Assembly (NCBI GenBank): GCA_029204225.1
Contig: CM055095.1
Span: 45,805,446 to 45,869,445, forward strand
Length of the DNA: 64,000 bases
Direction: 5' to 3'
Origin: Diphasiastrum complanatum
Lineage: Eukaryota; Streptophyta; Lycopodiopsida; Lycopodiales; Lycopodiaceae
Below are positions 54,300 through 64,000 of the stretch, in pieces (position 1 is the first letter of the stretch; the number at the start of each line of letters is the position of its first letter). Below the pieces are notes generated by a model that was given only the letters and a program-made list of their open reading frames with translations, made no database searches and was not told the origin of the DNA. The position numbers and the translations under genes are program-made.

Positions 54300-55151
54300 T
54301 TCTTTCCCCCTTACTTTCATTTTTTCCTAAGAAAAAATTAGGAAATTTCCTTCAAGGACTCAGCTTCCCAGGTATCATCTTCATCAAATTTCCCTTTCCA
54401 TCTAATCAAATATTCCAGAACTTCCATATTACGAAGTTTCTTATATCAAACATCAACAATAAACTAGTGGAATAAACTCAAAAAGGGATCTAACTTGGTC
54501 TATATCATCTGAAGAATAAGGATTTCTCTACAACCCAAATAAGATTTGAGTAGACTAACACGGAACACAAGAGGTACTCCAATGTTAGAAGGTAAATCCA
54601 GATTCCAACTTATATGCAACCCTATTAATCTTTTGGATTATTTTAAAGGGTCCACAATACCTGGAAGCTAACACGGTTTTTCTTCTTCAATCCTCAAGAT
54701 TCCTTCAAAATCTTAAGGTAAACAAAATCTCCTACTTCAAACTCTCTGACTAATCGACCACGATTAGCATAAAATTGTGCCCTATCTTGAGCACTTCTAA
54801 TGCTATCCTTAGCTATTTGCAACATCTCTTGCATATCAACCCAGAAATCAGAGGCAGCCTGGACTCTAATCCCTTTGAGTCCTACTGAAATAGGTGATTT
54901 CGGTTGAAAAGCATACATCAACATAAAGGGGCAAAAGCCAGTGGCTGAATGTTTGCACTATTATACGCAAACTCCACCAAAGGCAAATACTTCTCCCATT
55001 CAGACTGTCGACAGGAAACATATGCACGTACCATATCTTCCATAGTCTGGTTAGTTCTCTCAGTTTGACCATCAGATTCTAGATGGTTTGAGGAACTCAT
55101 ACGTAAAGTTATCTCTAATCGTGGAAACACTGCTTGCCAGAAGTGCCCCAT
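54300..55151 (-). pseudogene. Ty3/gypsy chromovirus integrase and chromodomain
   Basis: Minus strand: FWQAVFPRLEITLRMSSSNH, SDGQTERTNQTMEDMV, YLPLVEFAYNSA, a frameshift near 54.93 kb, FQPKSPISVGLKG, AQFYANRGR and DFVYLK. Further on comes a chromodomain end (EYLIRWKGKFDEDDTWE) near 54.36-54.41 kb, then the purine tract. The integrase resembles the relic at 1.3-1.8 kb (ISVGLKG shared). Confidence 0.87.
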
Positions 55152-55327
55152 AAACTTAAGGTCTCTTATGGCAGCACCAAAAATTTAACAATTTTCAGAT
55201 TTAAGAATCCTGAAATTAATCATCACAAGATCAGCAAAATAAATTTGTTTGGGATCATAACTATCCCAGCTGTCTTCATGCTGTCCAGATCAAAATTAAT
55301 GGCTCTTGTGCATTGTAAATTTGTAAT
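55152..55327. other. No gene recognised
   Basis: Short spacer where the gypsy relic ends and the TG-rich repeat begins. Confidence 0.4.
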
Positions 55328-55682
55328 TTGTGCATGTGTGAGTGTGTGAGAGTGTGTGAGTGTGTGTGTGTGTGAGTGTGTGGGAGAGTGTGTGTGTAAC
55401 ATGTGTGAGATTGTGTGTGAGAGAGTGCGTGTGTGTGTGTGGGAGAGAGAGTGTGTGACATGTGTGAGATTGTGTGAGAGAGAGTGTGTGTGAGATTGTG
55501 TGTGTGTGTGTGTGCGTGATTGTGTGTGAGTGTGTGTGGGAGTGATTGTGTGTGTGAGTGTGAGAGAGGGTGTGTGTGAGATTGTGTGTGTGAGTGTGTG
55601 TGAGAGTGATTGTGTGTGTGTGTGTGTGACATGTATGTGTGAGAGAGTGTGTGTGAGTCTTGAGAGTGTGATTGTGTGTGTG
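55328..55682. repeat. (TG)n/(GTGA)n compound microsatellite
   Basis: About 355 bp of GTGTGTG interspersed with GAGA and GTGATTG units. The long His/Ser/Thr open frame on the minus strand is an artefact of it. Confidence 0.92.
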
Positions 55683-55689
55683 TACCTGG

Positions 55690-56988
55690 TGCCATGCCGA
55701 GGACGAGAGATCCCTTATTAGACCATGTCACCATTGATGCTTCTTACGGTAGAAGAGGTGACTTGTAGATACGGCCACATCGATTGTGGTTTGTGCTTAC
55801 CATTTGATGCTTTGGACTCCCTACAGCACCCCTGCATGGAGCGACATAATGAGAGCCGTATCCAACATTGGTTTTGAGTGGAGGGGCCAAGCATGGAGCA
55901 GCTCAGGACGAGAGAGCTTGTTGCAGAGCGAGACACTGTCAAGAGGGACTTGGACCCCATCAAGAGATCATGGGTCCAGTATGTACTGTATACTTATTAC
56001 TTATGCTTCGTGAATTGCAAGCACTGCCATCAGTGCTGAGAGGTATATACTAAACGATTTTGACTTGTCACTGAAATTTAATCCTTGTAGTTGTGCAATG
56101 TGTAGTAAGTTGACTTGTACTATGTAGTATGTACTATGTATGCTCAATCATCAATGTGGAGTTGATGCTGGCAAGTGCTCATTGAAATTTTGAATTTCTG
56201 AAATCATAAATGTGAAATGTCATTGACACATTGCCTATGTTAAATGTACAGGCTGAAAGAGATGTGAGATCAATGGCAATCAAGATCGGATTGGTTCCAT
56301 CATCCTCTACATGCAGTGGCCCATATCCTTCGCCCGTTGGGGAGGAGTCCAGCCCAATATCGAGATAGGGAGCCTTAGGAATGGATGGAACAACTACATT
56401 CAAGTAGTCTATCCTAATCCTGCTGACCAGGATGCATTGATGGATGACTTGGTGGTGTTTAGACGTGAGACTCTTGAGTTCGGCTCTCCATCAGCACGAT
56501 TGAGACCAGGTAAACTATAAATAGTGACTTCTAAATTGCAATAGTCTACCTTAACCTATTGAAACTCATTTAAAGTTGAGTCCTCAATACTCATGAGTTA
56601 GTTATTGACTCTTGACTCAGACTCTACTTGTCAAATTTCTAAATTCTTACCACTAGGCATGTTGTGGCCAGTCTCATGGGCGAATCAGGTAAATTGTGGT
56701 TTCAATTTTAAACTTTTGATTATTCAATATTGCTAGTAGCTACTAGCAACTTAGTTAGGACTTAGAACTTACTAGTAACTCCACCAATGGTAAACCTGTA
56801 ACTTCTAAGTTTTGAAATGATGAATCTGACTTACAAGTATGTACTATCTACTATCTAACCTTTTGAAACTTTGATTTAATTGAAATTTGATGCAGATCAA
56901 TCCCGACGAGATTGATGTGACAAAAGTTCCAGATTTGCCACCGAGGGACCAGGCGGAGGAGGACGTGTATGCATTGTTGGATCAATAA
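55690..56988 (+). pseudogene. hAT (DUF659-type) transposon relic
   Basis: Exon-like pieces in several frames: CLPFDAL, YSTPAWSDIMRAVSNIG and FEWRG, then MEQLRTRELV and LDPIKRSW (55795-55985). Next a C-terminal segment (SFARWGGVQPNIE, DQDALMDDLVVFRRE, 56311-56520). Finally INPDEIDVTKVPDLPP and QAEEDVYALLDQ before a stop at 56986-56988, whose start (CAG/ATCAATCCCGACGAG) parallels the last exon of the hAT at 45.8 kb. Most of the catalytic region is missing. Confidence 0.72.
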
Positions 56989-58830
56989 TAATTCATACTC
57001 ATATGCAACATATTATAGCCAAAAATTAAACCATGGAAAAAAAATTGGTTACGGAAAAACATGGTGCTAATTTTTAGCTAACGCTTGACTAATCGATTGT
57101 TATTTCTGAAAATAACATTTTTGGTGAAAAACTTCAGCTTGTACTTTGTAACATATAGAAAATTCCATTTTCAATCGTGTCAGGAGCTCAAAGTTCATAG
57201 CAAAGGTCCCAACTTGCTATAGCTCTCATGTTAAAATTTATGGGAACAAGCAATTGCTTGTGACGTATAGAACAATAAAAAGTGCCACCTAATAGGAAAA
57301 ATATAGCGCATACGTATATTTCTTGATCTTTGCATGTCCATCGAATCCCTTTGTTCGTAGTTTGACAAGTGAAGGAATCAAGTGACAAGCAAGCTGCAAG
57401 ACAAATTTCAATAATCAAACATTTAGACAATTCATGGAATCGAAAAAAGGGGATTCAAGAATATTGAAGATCTAGTTGTTTTGGCCTTCTATATTATTTT
57501 CTCAAAGCAACAAGTACCACATTTTCATTACAAATTACCTGCATGCCCATGGATGCCAAGAGATATGGACTTATGCCAAGTTGAAAAATTGATAGCTTCA
57601 TCTCTGAACCTAAATCACCAAGTTCCTCTGAAAGGCCCAAAGGAAAACATAGAAACAATTTTGTTAAGAAATATTCAAGCTAATGCTAGATTAAGTGGAG
57701 ACATCTAACCTCTCGCTACGTTTAGTAATGTCAAAAAATAGACGAGCACAATGTTGCAATTCATTTAGAGTCTTCAAATACATTCAATGGAATTTATTGT
57801 TGTTGACCAAAACCAGTAAATGTTACACAATTCACCATCTAGTGACAAAATAGATTTATGTATAAACATAAGAATAAAAAACGAGACTATGGGGTCCTTT
57901 TGTCTCAATTTATCCCACGTGGTTCCAATTATTTTCTTATTAGCATTTATAGTCGTCACTTAGCCATTGGGCCCTAGAGTACCTTGTTTACATTTTGGTC
58001 TTTAAATCACCAACCCCAACTCCAGTAGCTATAATTACCCTTGATGTCTTACATGAGTCAAATAAGTGATTCTTAGGTCTAGTTAGCTGATTGATTGAGA
58101 GCTTGGGTTTAGTCATGGTTAGACAATGGTTGATTGCATTTCCTTTCAACATTATCATACTAGTACTCATTAGATTAGTCGTTTTCATTTCTTCCGGTTC
58201 AATTACAATACTTTCCAACATTCTTGCATTGTCCTTTGATACTTGTGCTCTTTAGCATGCAAATTGGTATTAGAGGATGTATCCGGGTAGGGAGAAAGTG
58301 GCCAACACTTTCCACAAGAATCAAGTCATCTACTATTCTTCGAAGTTCGTTTTATCGTTCAAAAGCATTCATAGCTATCATTTTTGAACAACCCCCATTT
58401 TAGTTTCATCATTTTAAAGATTTGGCAAGAAAACCCTAAATTTTGATTTTTGGCTCTAGTTTTATCTATAGTAGTCAACTTCTCTTTTTGATTGGATCCT
58501 TAGAATCCTCTCTATCGGGCACCTTGAAATATGAATATGGCATACAACTCCTTTTAATGAGCTGAATAAATTTTTTGAGCAAGGTTGATCTTCTTGCTCT
58601 CAAAGGCCACTAGCCTAACAAAATTGTGTCCCTTGAATCATCTATAGGGCAATAGGTTCAACATTTTTTTATGTGACAAAATCAGCCACAACTTGGTTCA
58701 ATGCATCGAAACTTCATTGTTGGGCATTTGTCCCCATTCTTTCTAGTTATTCTTTTGTAGCATATCAATCAATGGTGCAACTAGTGTGAATAACATTTCA
58801 CACATTTTTGATAAAATGCAACCAATCCAA
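56989..58830. other. No gene recognised
   Basis: 1.8 kb AT-rich DNA. A short open frame at 57481-57708 has no recognisable motif. Confidence 0.5.
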
Positions 58831-58834
58831 GAAA

Positions 58835-59560
58835 GACTCTTAATGCTGGCAACTTTCTTCGGATCCAGTTTGACCCCTTCAACTGACACTGTAAAACCCA
58901 AATATGCTGAAACAATTCACATTTCTACTATTCACAAATAAAATGTTATCCCTTAGAGTTGACAAAACAGTCCTAAGGTGAGTTACATGCAAAACATCAT
59001 CACAACTGTAAACAAGTATGTCATCACCAAAGTTAACCACGAGCTTGCCCATAAACAGTCTAAGCACATCATAAATGTTGCTAGGCACTAGTAAATAAAA
59101 GCGGCATTACTAGAAACCCATAGTCACCAAAACAAGTTCTAAAACCAGTCTTATGAACATCCTCTTCACGAACTCTCACGTAATGGTATCCACTCTTCAA
59201 ATCAATCTTACTAGATATAGTAGCACCATGAAAGGCATCCAGCAAATCATTAATGCATGGCATAGAGAGCAGTCTTGTTGAGGCCTCAATAATCCACAAA
59301 CATTCACCCAGATCTATCCCTCTTCTGAATAATCATAGAGGCAAAGAAGAAAAAGCTAGGCCTTATCTGCCCCGATAATTCTCGATCACGCTTCTCACCT
59401 CTCCTAACAAGGGTTCCACAACTACCACTTACCTTCTCAGGTGCCTGTGGAAATCTACCATCTTCAATTGATCAAGAATTTGTTGCACCGTCACTTCCAT
59501 AACATCCACTTAGGCGGCCACCTCTTCAATCCTAGGCACTTCAATGCTAGTGCCTTCTTA
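58835..59560 (-). pseudogene. Ty3/gypsy RT relic
   Basis: Minus strand: a decayed N-terminal part, then [42 protein letters not shown], a frame break, [26 protein letters not shown] and LRTVLSTLRDN. The catalytic box is FGDD rather than the usual FxDD with Ile/Val/Leu. Older than the other gypsy pieces. Confidence 0.83.
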
Positions 59561-60084
59561 AGGATTTAATGCAAAAGATTCAGCCTTCTGAATATAAAGC
59601 TTAGCAACAATCCAATCTCAAACCACTCGCTATCTGACAGCAGGTATTAGCAAGGTTCTTGCATCAAAATTTCAGTCATTGAATCAGCACTACAGATCGC
59701 CATTGCTCAGTCCACTAGTGAGCTACAGCAACACGTTTTTTCAGTCAGCCAAAATGTGAATTGTAGGGAAAAACCCGATATTTGTGGCCTGAATTTTCTC
59801 AGTTCTGAGCAGTAATAAACAACAGTCAATGTGGTCCAAAATTCACTTGTCCTCAATCATTTTTCTAGGCCCATTAACGGGCCATCAAACACAACTGCAA
59901 GGGAGGGATTTCTGAGCAGAATCTGCAGCCCAAACACAGTTGTCTAATGAGTACGACCAGCAGAAAATATGCCGCTGCAGGCCACAACTGAAATTGATGG
60001 TAGTAATCTGAAATTTTCACCGCCTAACTCCCAACCTCTTCAGCGAGTTTTTTTAAGCAATAGATAGAGTATACTACAGCGATG
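59561..60084. other. No gene recognised
   Basis: Spacer between two TE relics, possibly intronic to SCY2. Nothing identifiable. Confidence 0.4.
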
Positions 60085-60600
60085 GACAGCCAACATCTAA
60101 ACTTCCGGTAAATATGTCTGTAAACAAGGAGTAAAAGCATCTGACACCATGTCTTAGCCTCTTCGTTGTGGTGATCTATCTTTCCTTCCAACTCTTGAAA
60201 CTTGGTTGGAAACATTGCCTTCTCAAGTCTCAATTTCTTCATTTCTTTCTTGAGATTATCCACCTCATCAGATAAAAGCTTCCTTTCCACTCGCAATGTT
60301 ATTATCTCATCTTTGAGGTTGGCAATCATCACCCTCATGGCTGCAAATTCTTCTAGAACTTGATCAAGTTTTGAGTGAGCCGGCACATAGGTGTCAAAGG
60401 CAACATAGGGCGAGTAGTTATTTTTTCGACAGATGTCATCCTTGTAGTAGTAGTGCTGAGAATCACTTGGTGGAAATAGTGGAAATTCTGGAATAAGAGT
60501 CCAGAAATGGTGAACAAAATTACTAGAAAAATCTTCAAAGGACAGCCCTTGGCAGCCTGTGGAGGAAGTCTGGCTGGCTGCCGGAGAAGCAAACCTACAA
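60085..60600 (-). pseudogene. Diverged LINE ORF1 fragment (coiled coil)
   Basis: Minus strand: YVAFDTYVPAHSKLDQ, LEEFAAMRVMIANLKDEIITL, heptads to QELEGKIDHHNEEAKTW. The order and ending match ORF1 of P2 (LEQQLSQHKESTKTWAS) and P6 (LEKQVEETKTWAA), including the Asp-Tyr start of the coiled-coil segment. It ends before the RRM. It lies in the same orientation just downstream of the SCY2 exon, probably inside its intron, with no (TC)n nearby. Confidence 0.65.
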
Positions 60601-60755
60601 GAGAGGTTCGCTGGCTGGCTCGCTAGAAAGGGAACAGCATGGACTAAGAGGATACTAAGAGAATAATAAAAAGATGCATAAAGTTGGAATCATCATAGAG
60701 TTTACAAAATTGATAACAAAAGTCATGTTAAGTTCTAGATTTGGCAAAAGCTTAC

Positions 60756-61589
60756 CAATTCTTCCTGATACAAACCCTAGATAGTCACTAGGGAGCGCAC
60801 GGCGATCAAATCCTGGAAGAGGAATGAAGTAGCCAATGCGACTCACAATGAGTAGAGTGACAGTCACAAATGCACGCCTGCGGATCTCACTTTTGAAGAA
60901 CCTTTCAAATGCTGTGTTGAAATTTGACCGTAATTTTAACCACCAAAGAAATCGGTTTCCCTTAAACTTCCTTCTAACAGGCAGATTTGCTTGGAATTGA
61001 GCTGTTGATGAAGATGTGAGAACTTTGTCAGGAGATCGGAGTGGCTCATCGGGTCTTATAGATGGGTCTGAATCATATTGCTTGGAGAAAGTGTCATCCA
61101 CTGAATCTTCATTTGAAATCAATGGTGATGAAGAACTTGAATTGCTGCAATTCACCGTGTGGGTAATTCTTTCCACATCAAACAGCAAAACCTTCTCGTT
61201 ACAAGGACACGATAATGCTCCTTTTGGGCACTGCTGTATAAACTTTCTCCCCTTTTCAGCTATTGCTTTTAAATTTTTGTTGCCTAGCAACACCAAATTA
61301 CAAAGTTTCAGCACATTTGTAAATAATTTAGATGGAATTAAGCTGAAAAAAAAACAAGAAAAGCATATCTAGCAGATTTTTCAAAGAAATTGTCACCTGA
61401 AAAAGACCTGCAACACACTGCAGGTGACCTTATGTGCTGTTTTTTTAGTCTGGGTGTCCATTGCAAGCCAGCTTTACAGAAATCCACATGTGAAATGAAC
61501 TCTTTGTCATGACTACTGTCTTTCTTGATCAAGCGCCGCCCCCCCAACAGAAAAACAGGACCCCCCTTTGCAACATTTACTGCCATCAT
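60756..61589 (-). CDS. SCY2: Chloroplast SecY2-type translocase (SCY2), first exons only
   Basis: Minus strand. SCY2 is the plastid inner-envelope SecY homologue that inserts proteins. Exon 1 starts ATG 61589 (MMAVNVAKGG; Ser/Arg/Lys-rich, transit-peptide-like). I infer an intron 61407-61343 (donor CAG/GTCTTT, weak; acceptor T-rich TTTTTCAG) because it keeps frame into LIPSKLFTNV. Exon 2 runs 61342-60756 and contains FKSEIRRRAFVTV, LLIVSRIGYFIPLPGFDRR (first membrane segment, strongly SecY2-like) and DYLGFVSGRI, ending at donor G/GTAAGC. The rest of the protein, with the other membrane segments, is not in the window. Either a very long intron follows or this is a gene fragment. Confidence 0.75.
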
Positions 61590-62930
61590 CCTTTTGGAAT
61601 TTGGCAGAGCACAAGCCCCTTGATTGGGTCATTAGCCCTGTGGTCGGATCATCGGATCACAAAATTATAATTCCAGGACTATACACCTTCGATTCATTTA
61701 TCCACAAAAAAAAGCACCTGCAAATCATCAGAAATACGTTCATCAACAGCTAGAACTGTAAACCCTAAACATTATAATCACGTGCAAAAGCCCTGTAATT
61801 GGATCATTGGCTCACAGAATTGCAATTCCAGAAAAACCCACAAATAACCTACCTTCAAATCATCAATCGACAGCCTAGTCTCTCCATCTACACCCAATAA
61901 TCGATTGAAATCCCCTTCATCAACAGCTAGAAATGTAAATGATAAACCCTAGAATCAAGTGCAAAAGCCCACAAAAGAATAGCTTGGATGCCACGATATG
62001 CATGCGCGTCTGCTTGGCCTGCAAATTGAAGCATGTAGGTAGATTCTCATCCCGAGCCACAATCCCCAAGGATCGTAAAATCTAGTTGTTTCGCCTTTCT
62101 GCTGTATGGATCCAGTTAGGGTATAAGTACCATGATATCCTTAGGGCTTAGGGTTTTGTTACTCTTCAAGCCTTAACATCAAAGGCTTGAATGGTACCTC
62201 AAAAGGCCTTGCCATTATTGTGATGTTCTCAATCTTGGGAATGTTTGAAACTGAAAAATACAGTTGAGTAAAAGATTGGATAGAAAATGGTTAATCCTTT
62301 TGAATGGACGATTCTAAAAATATTGCAGAGTGGTTGGCATGAGTTTTCTTTACTTTGAAGTTTGAATAGTTGTAATTTCGCGAACTGATTGACGATATCT
62401 TTATTTTAGTAACCATTATTTCGCGAAATTAATGTTGGCACTGAAGACTTAAAAACACGAGCATCAACCTTTATAATCATGTATCCACAATTTTACAATG
62501 AATATTCATAAATCTAGTCACTATATAGGTGGTGCATGTTTCCAACAGCATTCATAATTCTATGATGGTAGTTAATATTTTTAGATTTGAGCATTCATAA
62601 TCTCACTATCTCATTATAAGCATTCAAAAAATTATGCATGAACAATATTGCAATCAATACTCACAAACGTAGTCACAAATTTTACTATTCAAAATTTACA
62701 TTATTATAACCCACTACTAAACTTATGTCTATGATCTAACAGTTGTAGATGACAAAGTCACATATGTTTGCTTCTGGTTGTTCCATGATATTGGACCTTT
62801 GTTAAACAAGAAATAGACCTTGTTGTGTCAACATCCCCAATTCGTAAAGCCTTCAAGACTGTTGGGCACTTGGTTACTTCCGTAACAAGTGCATAAATCT
62901 TTTGTGGCTTGTATATATTTCAGAACCTCT
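61590..62930. other. SCY2 upstream region with imperfect tandem duplication
   Basis: No coding sequence seen. Between about 61640 and 61990 a segment is repeated (GCCCTGT...GGATCAT...CACA-AATT...AATTCCAG, then TTCATCAACAGCTAGAA, then AAACCCTA) two times at about 150-bp spacing. AAACCCTA (telo-box-like) occurs near 61760 and 61945 and might belong to the promoter; that is a weak inference. Confidence 0.45.
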
Positions 62931-62934
62931 AGAA

Positions 62935-63307
62935 GATACCATCTCTCTTTCATCAACAGAATCCGAGTATAAAGCTATGACAACAACAACAAAGGAAGTT
63001 ATTTGGCTTAAAAGGCTTTTGGAGGAGCTTCATGTGATTAAGGATGGAAGACATTCCATGCATATATTGTGACAATCAAATAGCTCAACAACTTGCAAAC
63101 AATCCAATCTTCCATGCTCGAACAAAGCACATTGAGATTTCACATCATTTCGTGAGGGAGAAAGTGCAAGCAAAGGAGATCAAGCTTATTCATGTTTCAT
63201 CATCAGATTGCATTGCCGATATACTCACCAAGGCATTGCCTAAAGATCCATTTGTAAAATTAAGATTGGCTCTTGGAGTTATAGATACATCTATGCTAGA
63301 TTTTTGA
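62935..63307 (+). pseudogene. Copia RNase H C-terminal fragment
   Basis: SLSSTESEYKAM, EVIWLKRLLEELHV, a one-base shift near 63.04 kb, IYCDNQIAQQLA, FHARTKHIEISHHFVREK, DCIADILTKALPKD and stop. Typical copia pol end. A different lineage from the element at 29-34 kb. Confidence 0.9.
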
Positions 63308-63310
63308 GGA

Positions 63311-64000
63311 GTGTGAAAAATGCAAAAATTATGCTTGGTCAAGGCCAAAATCATGTATATAGGATGACTACACATGTGTGGAGCCTGTTCCCACGTGTGA
63401 AATTAGTGTACTTGTCATGTACCATAATCATATAGGTTGTACATATGATTTAATTCAAGTTCTAGTGGCTAAAAAGGCCAAAAACTAGTTTTTTAGACAT
63501 ATGACACATGGCATCAATCTATTGATTGCATGAGCCACATCCTTAGGTTAGGTGTCACATCCCATGTGTAGAGGACAGCTCACACGTGAGGAATAAGCTG
63601 AAGTAGGCAAGTTTTGACTTCTAGCAATCCCTCTTGTGGATCAGATTAGGATCCATTCTTGGTCCTATTTTGCAGATTTCCACATTCTTGAATCCTCTTC
63701 TTTTTGCCTTTCAATGAGAAATTTACTTTTTCATCTTCATCATGCAAGGACAAGAAACTCATTCTACTCTTGACATGTTCAATCCTACACTTCCTCGACC
63801 ACAAGCACACTATGTAGCTTGTCAATGGAAGGTAAGCTATCTTGAATGGTAAAATTTTGGACCAAATTGGAGAACTCATCTCCTAGGTCAACGAGGATCA
63901 CTTGTACAAGTTCTTTATCAAGAATCTTATCTCCTATTGAAACAAATTCTCCTATTGAAACAAATTATTTATTAAGAGATTTGATTCTAAACACATATTC
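63311..64000 (+). repeat. Probable copia 3' LTR, running off the window
   Basis: TGTGAAAAATGC begins a few bases after the pol stop, following a GAGGAG purine stretch. No internal gene is recognised. The end lies beyond the window or was not found. Confidence 0.5.

Noticed and set aside
55276-55734. His/Ser/Thr-rich open frame on the minus strand
   Set aside because: Direct product of the TG/GTGA microsatellite.

Overview
The window looks like an intergenic, repeat-dominated stretch of a large land-plant nuclear genome. A fern or other seed-free plant is my guess; the species cannot be told from the sequence. The plant evidence is a chromodomain Ty3/gypsy element, Ty1/copia elements with an initiator-Met primer site, hAT transposons of the DUF659 type, TTTAGGG-like stretches, and one host gene fragment. 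That fragment is the first exons of a chloroplast SecY2-type (SCY2) translocase on the minus strand at 60.8-61.6 kb.

Most of the window is a family of non-LTR retrotransposons (LINEs) tied to (TC)n microsatellites. A plus-strand head-to-tail train of six copies (P1-P6) runs from 2.1 to 15.1 kb. A minus-strand train of six copies (M6-M1) runs from 16.8 to 34.9 kb and converges on the first. A seventh plus-strand copy (P7, 40.0-45.1 kb) is almost identical to P6. Nearly every copy ends in a (TC)n tail and begins directly against another (TC)n array, always with the TC strand as sense strand. The simplest reading is that the element inserts into (TC)n and its own tail supplies the next target. 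I recognise four subfamilies: A (P1, P2, P5, M1, M3, M5, M6), B (P6, P7), C (M2, M4) and D (P3, P4).

Full-length copies encode ORF1 (coiled coil plus an L1-ORF1p-like RRM) and ORF2 (APE endonuclease, reverse transcriptase, CCHC zinc finger, tail with PCNA-binding-like motifs). In three diverged subgroups ORF2 follows ORF1 in the same frame after a single UAG, has no usable AUG, and the bridging peptide is conserved. This suggests stop-codon readthrough. The 3' ends carry a terminal hairpin with compensatory changes, then usually AATAAA, then a graded transition into (TC)n. P6 is nearly intact in coding capacity.

Other layers: decayed gypsy pol (1-1.8 kb); a 5.3 kb copia element with near-identical LTRs (28.9-34.2 kb) lodged in M1; an internally deleted gypsy derivative (34.9-37.1 kb); a foldback element (37.2-38.7 kb); a hAT element with an inverted duplicate of its 3' exons (45.2-50.2 kb); three solo LTRs with 5-bp target duplications (7.7, 24.2 and 49.4 kb); and old hAT, gypsy and copia relics with long anonymous stretches from 50 to 64 kb. 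No tRNA, rRNA or CRISPR was seen.
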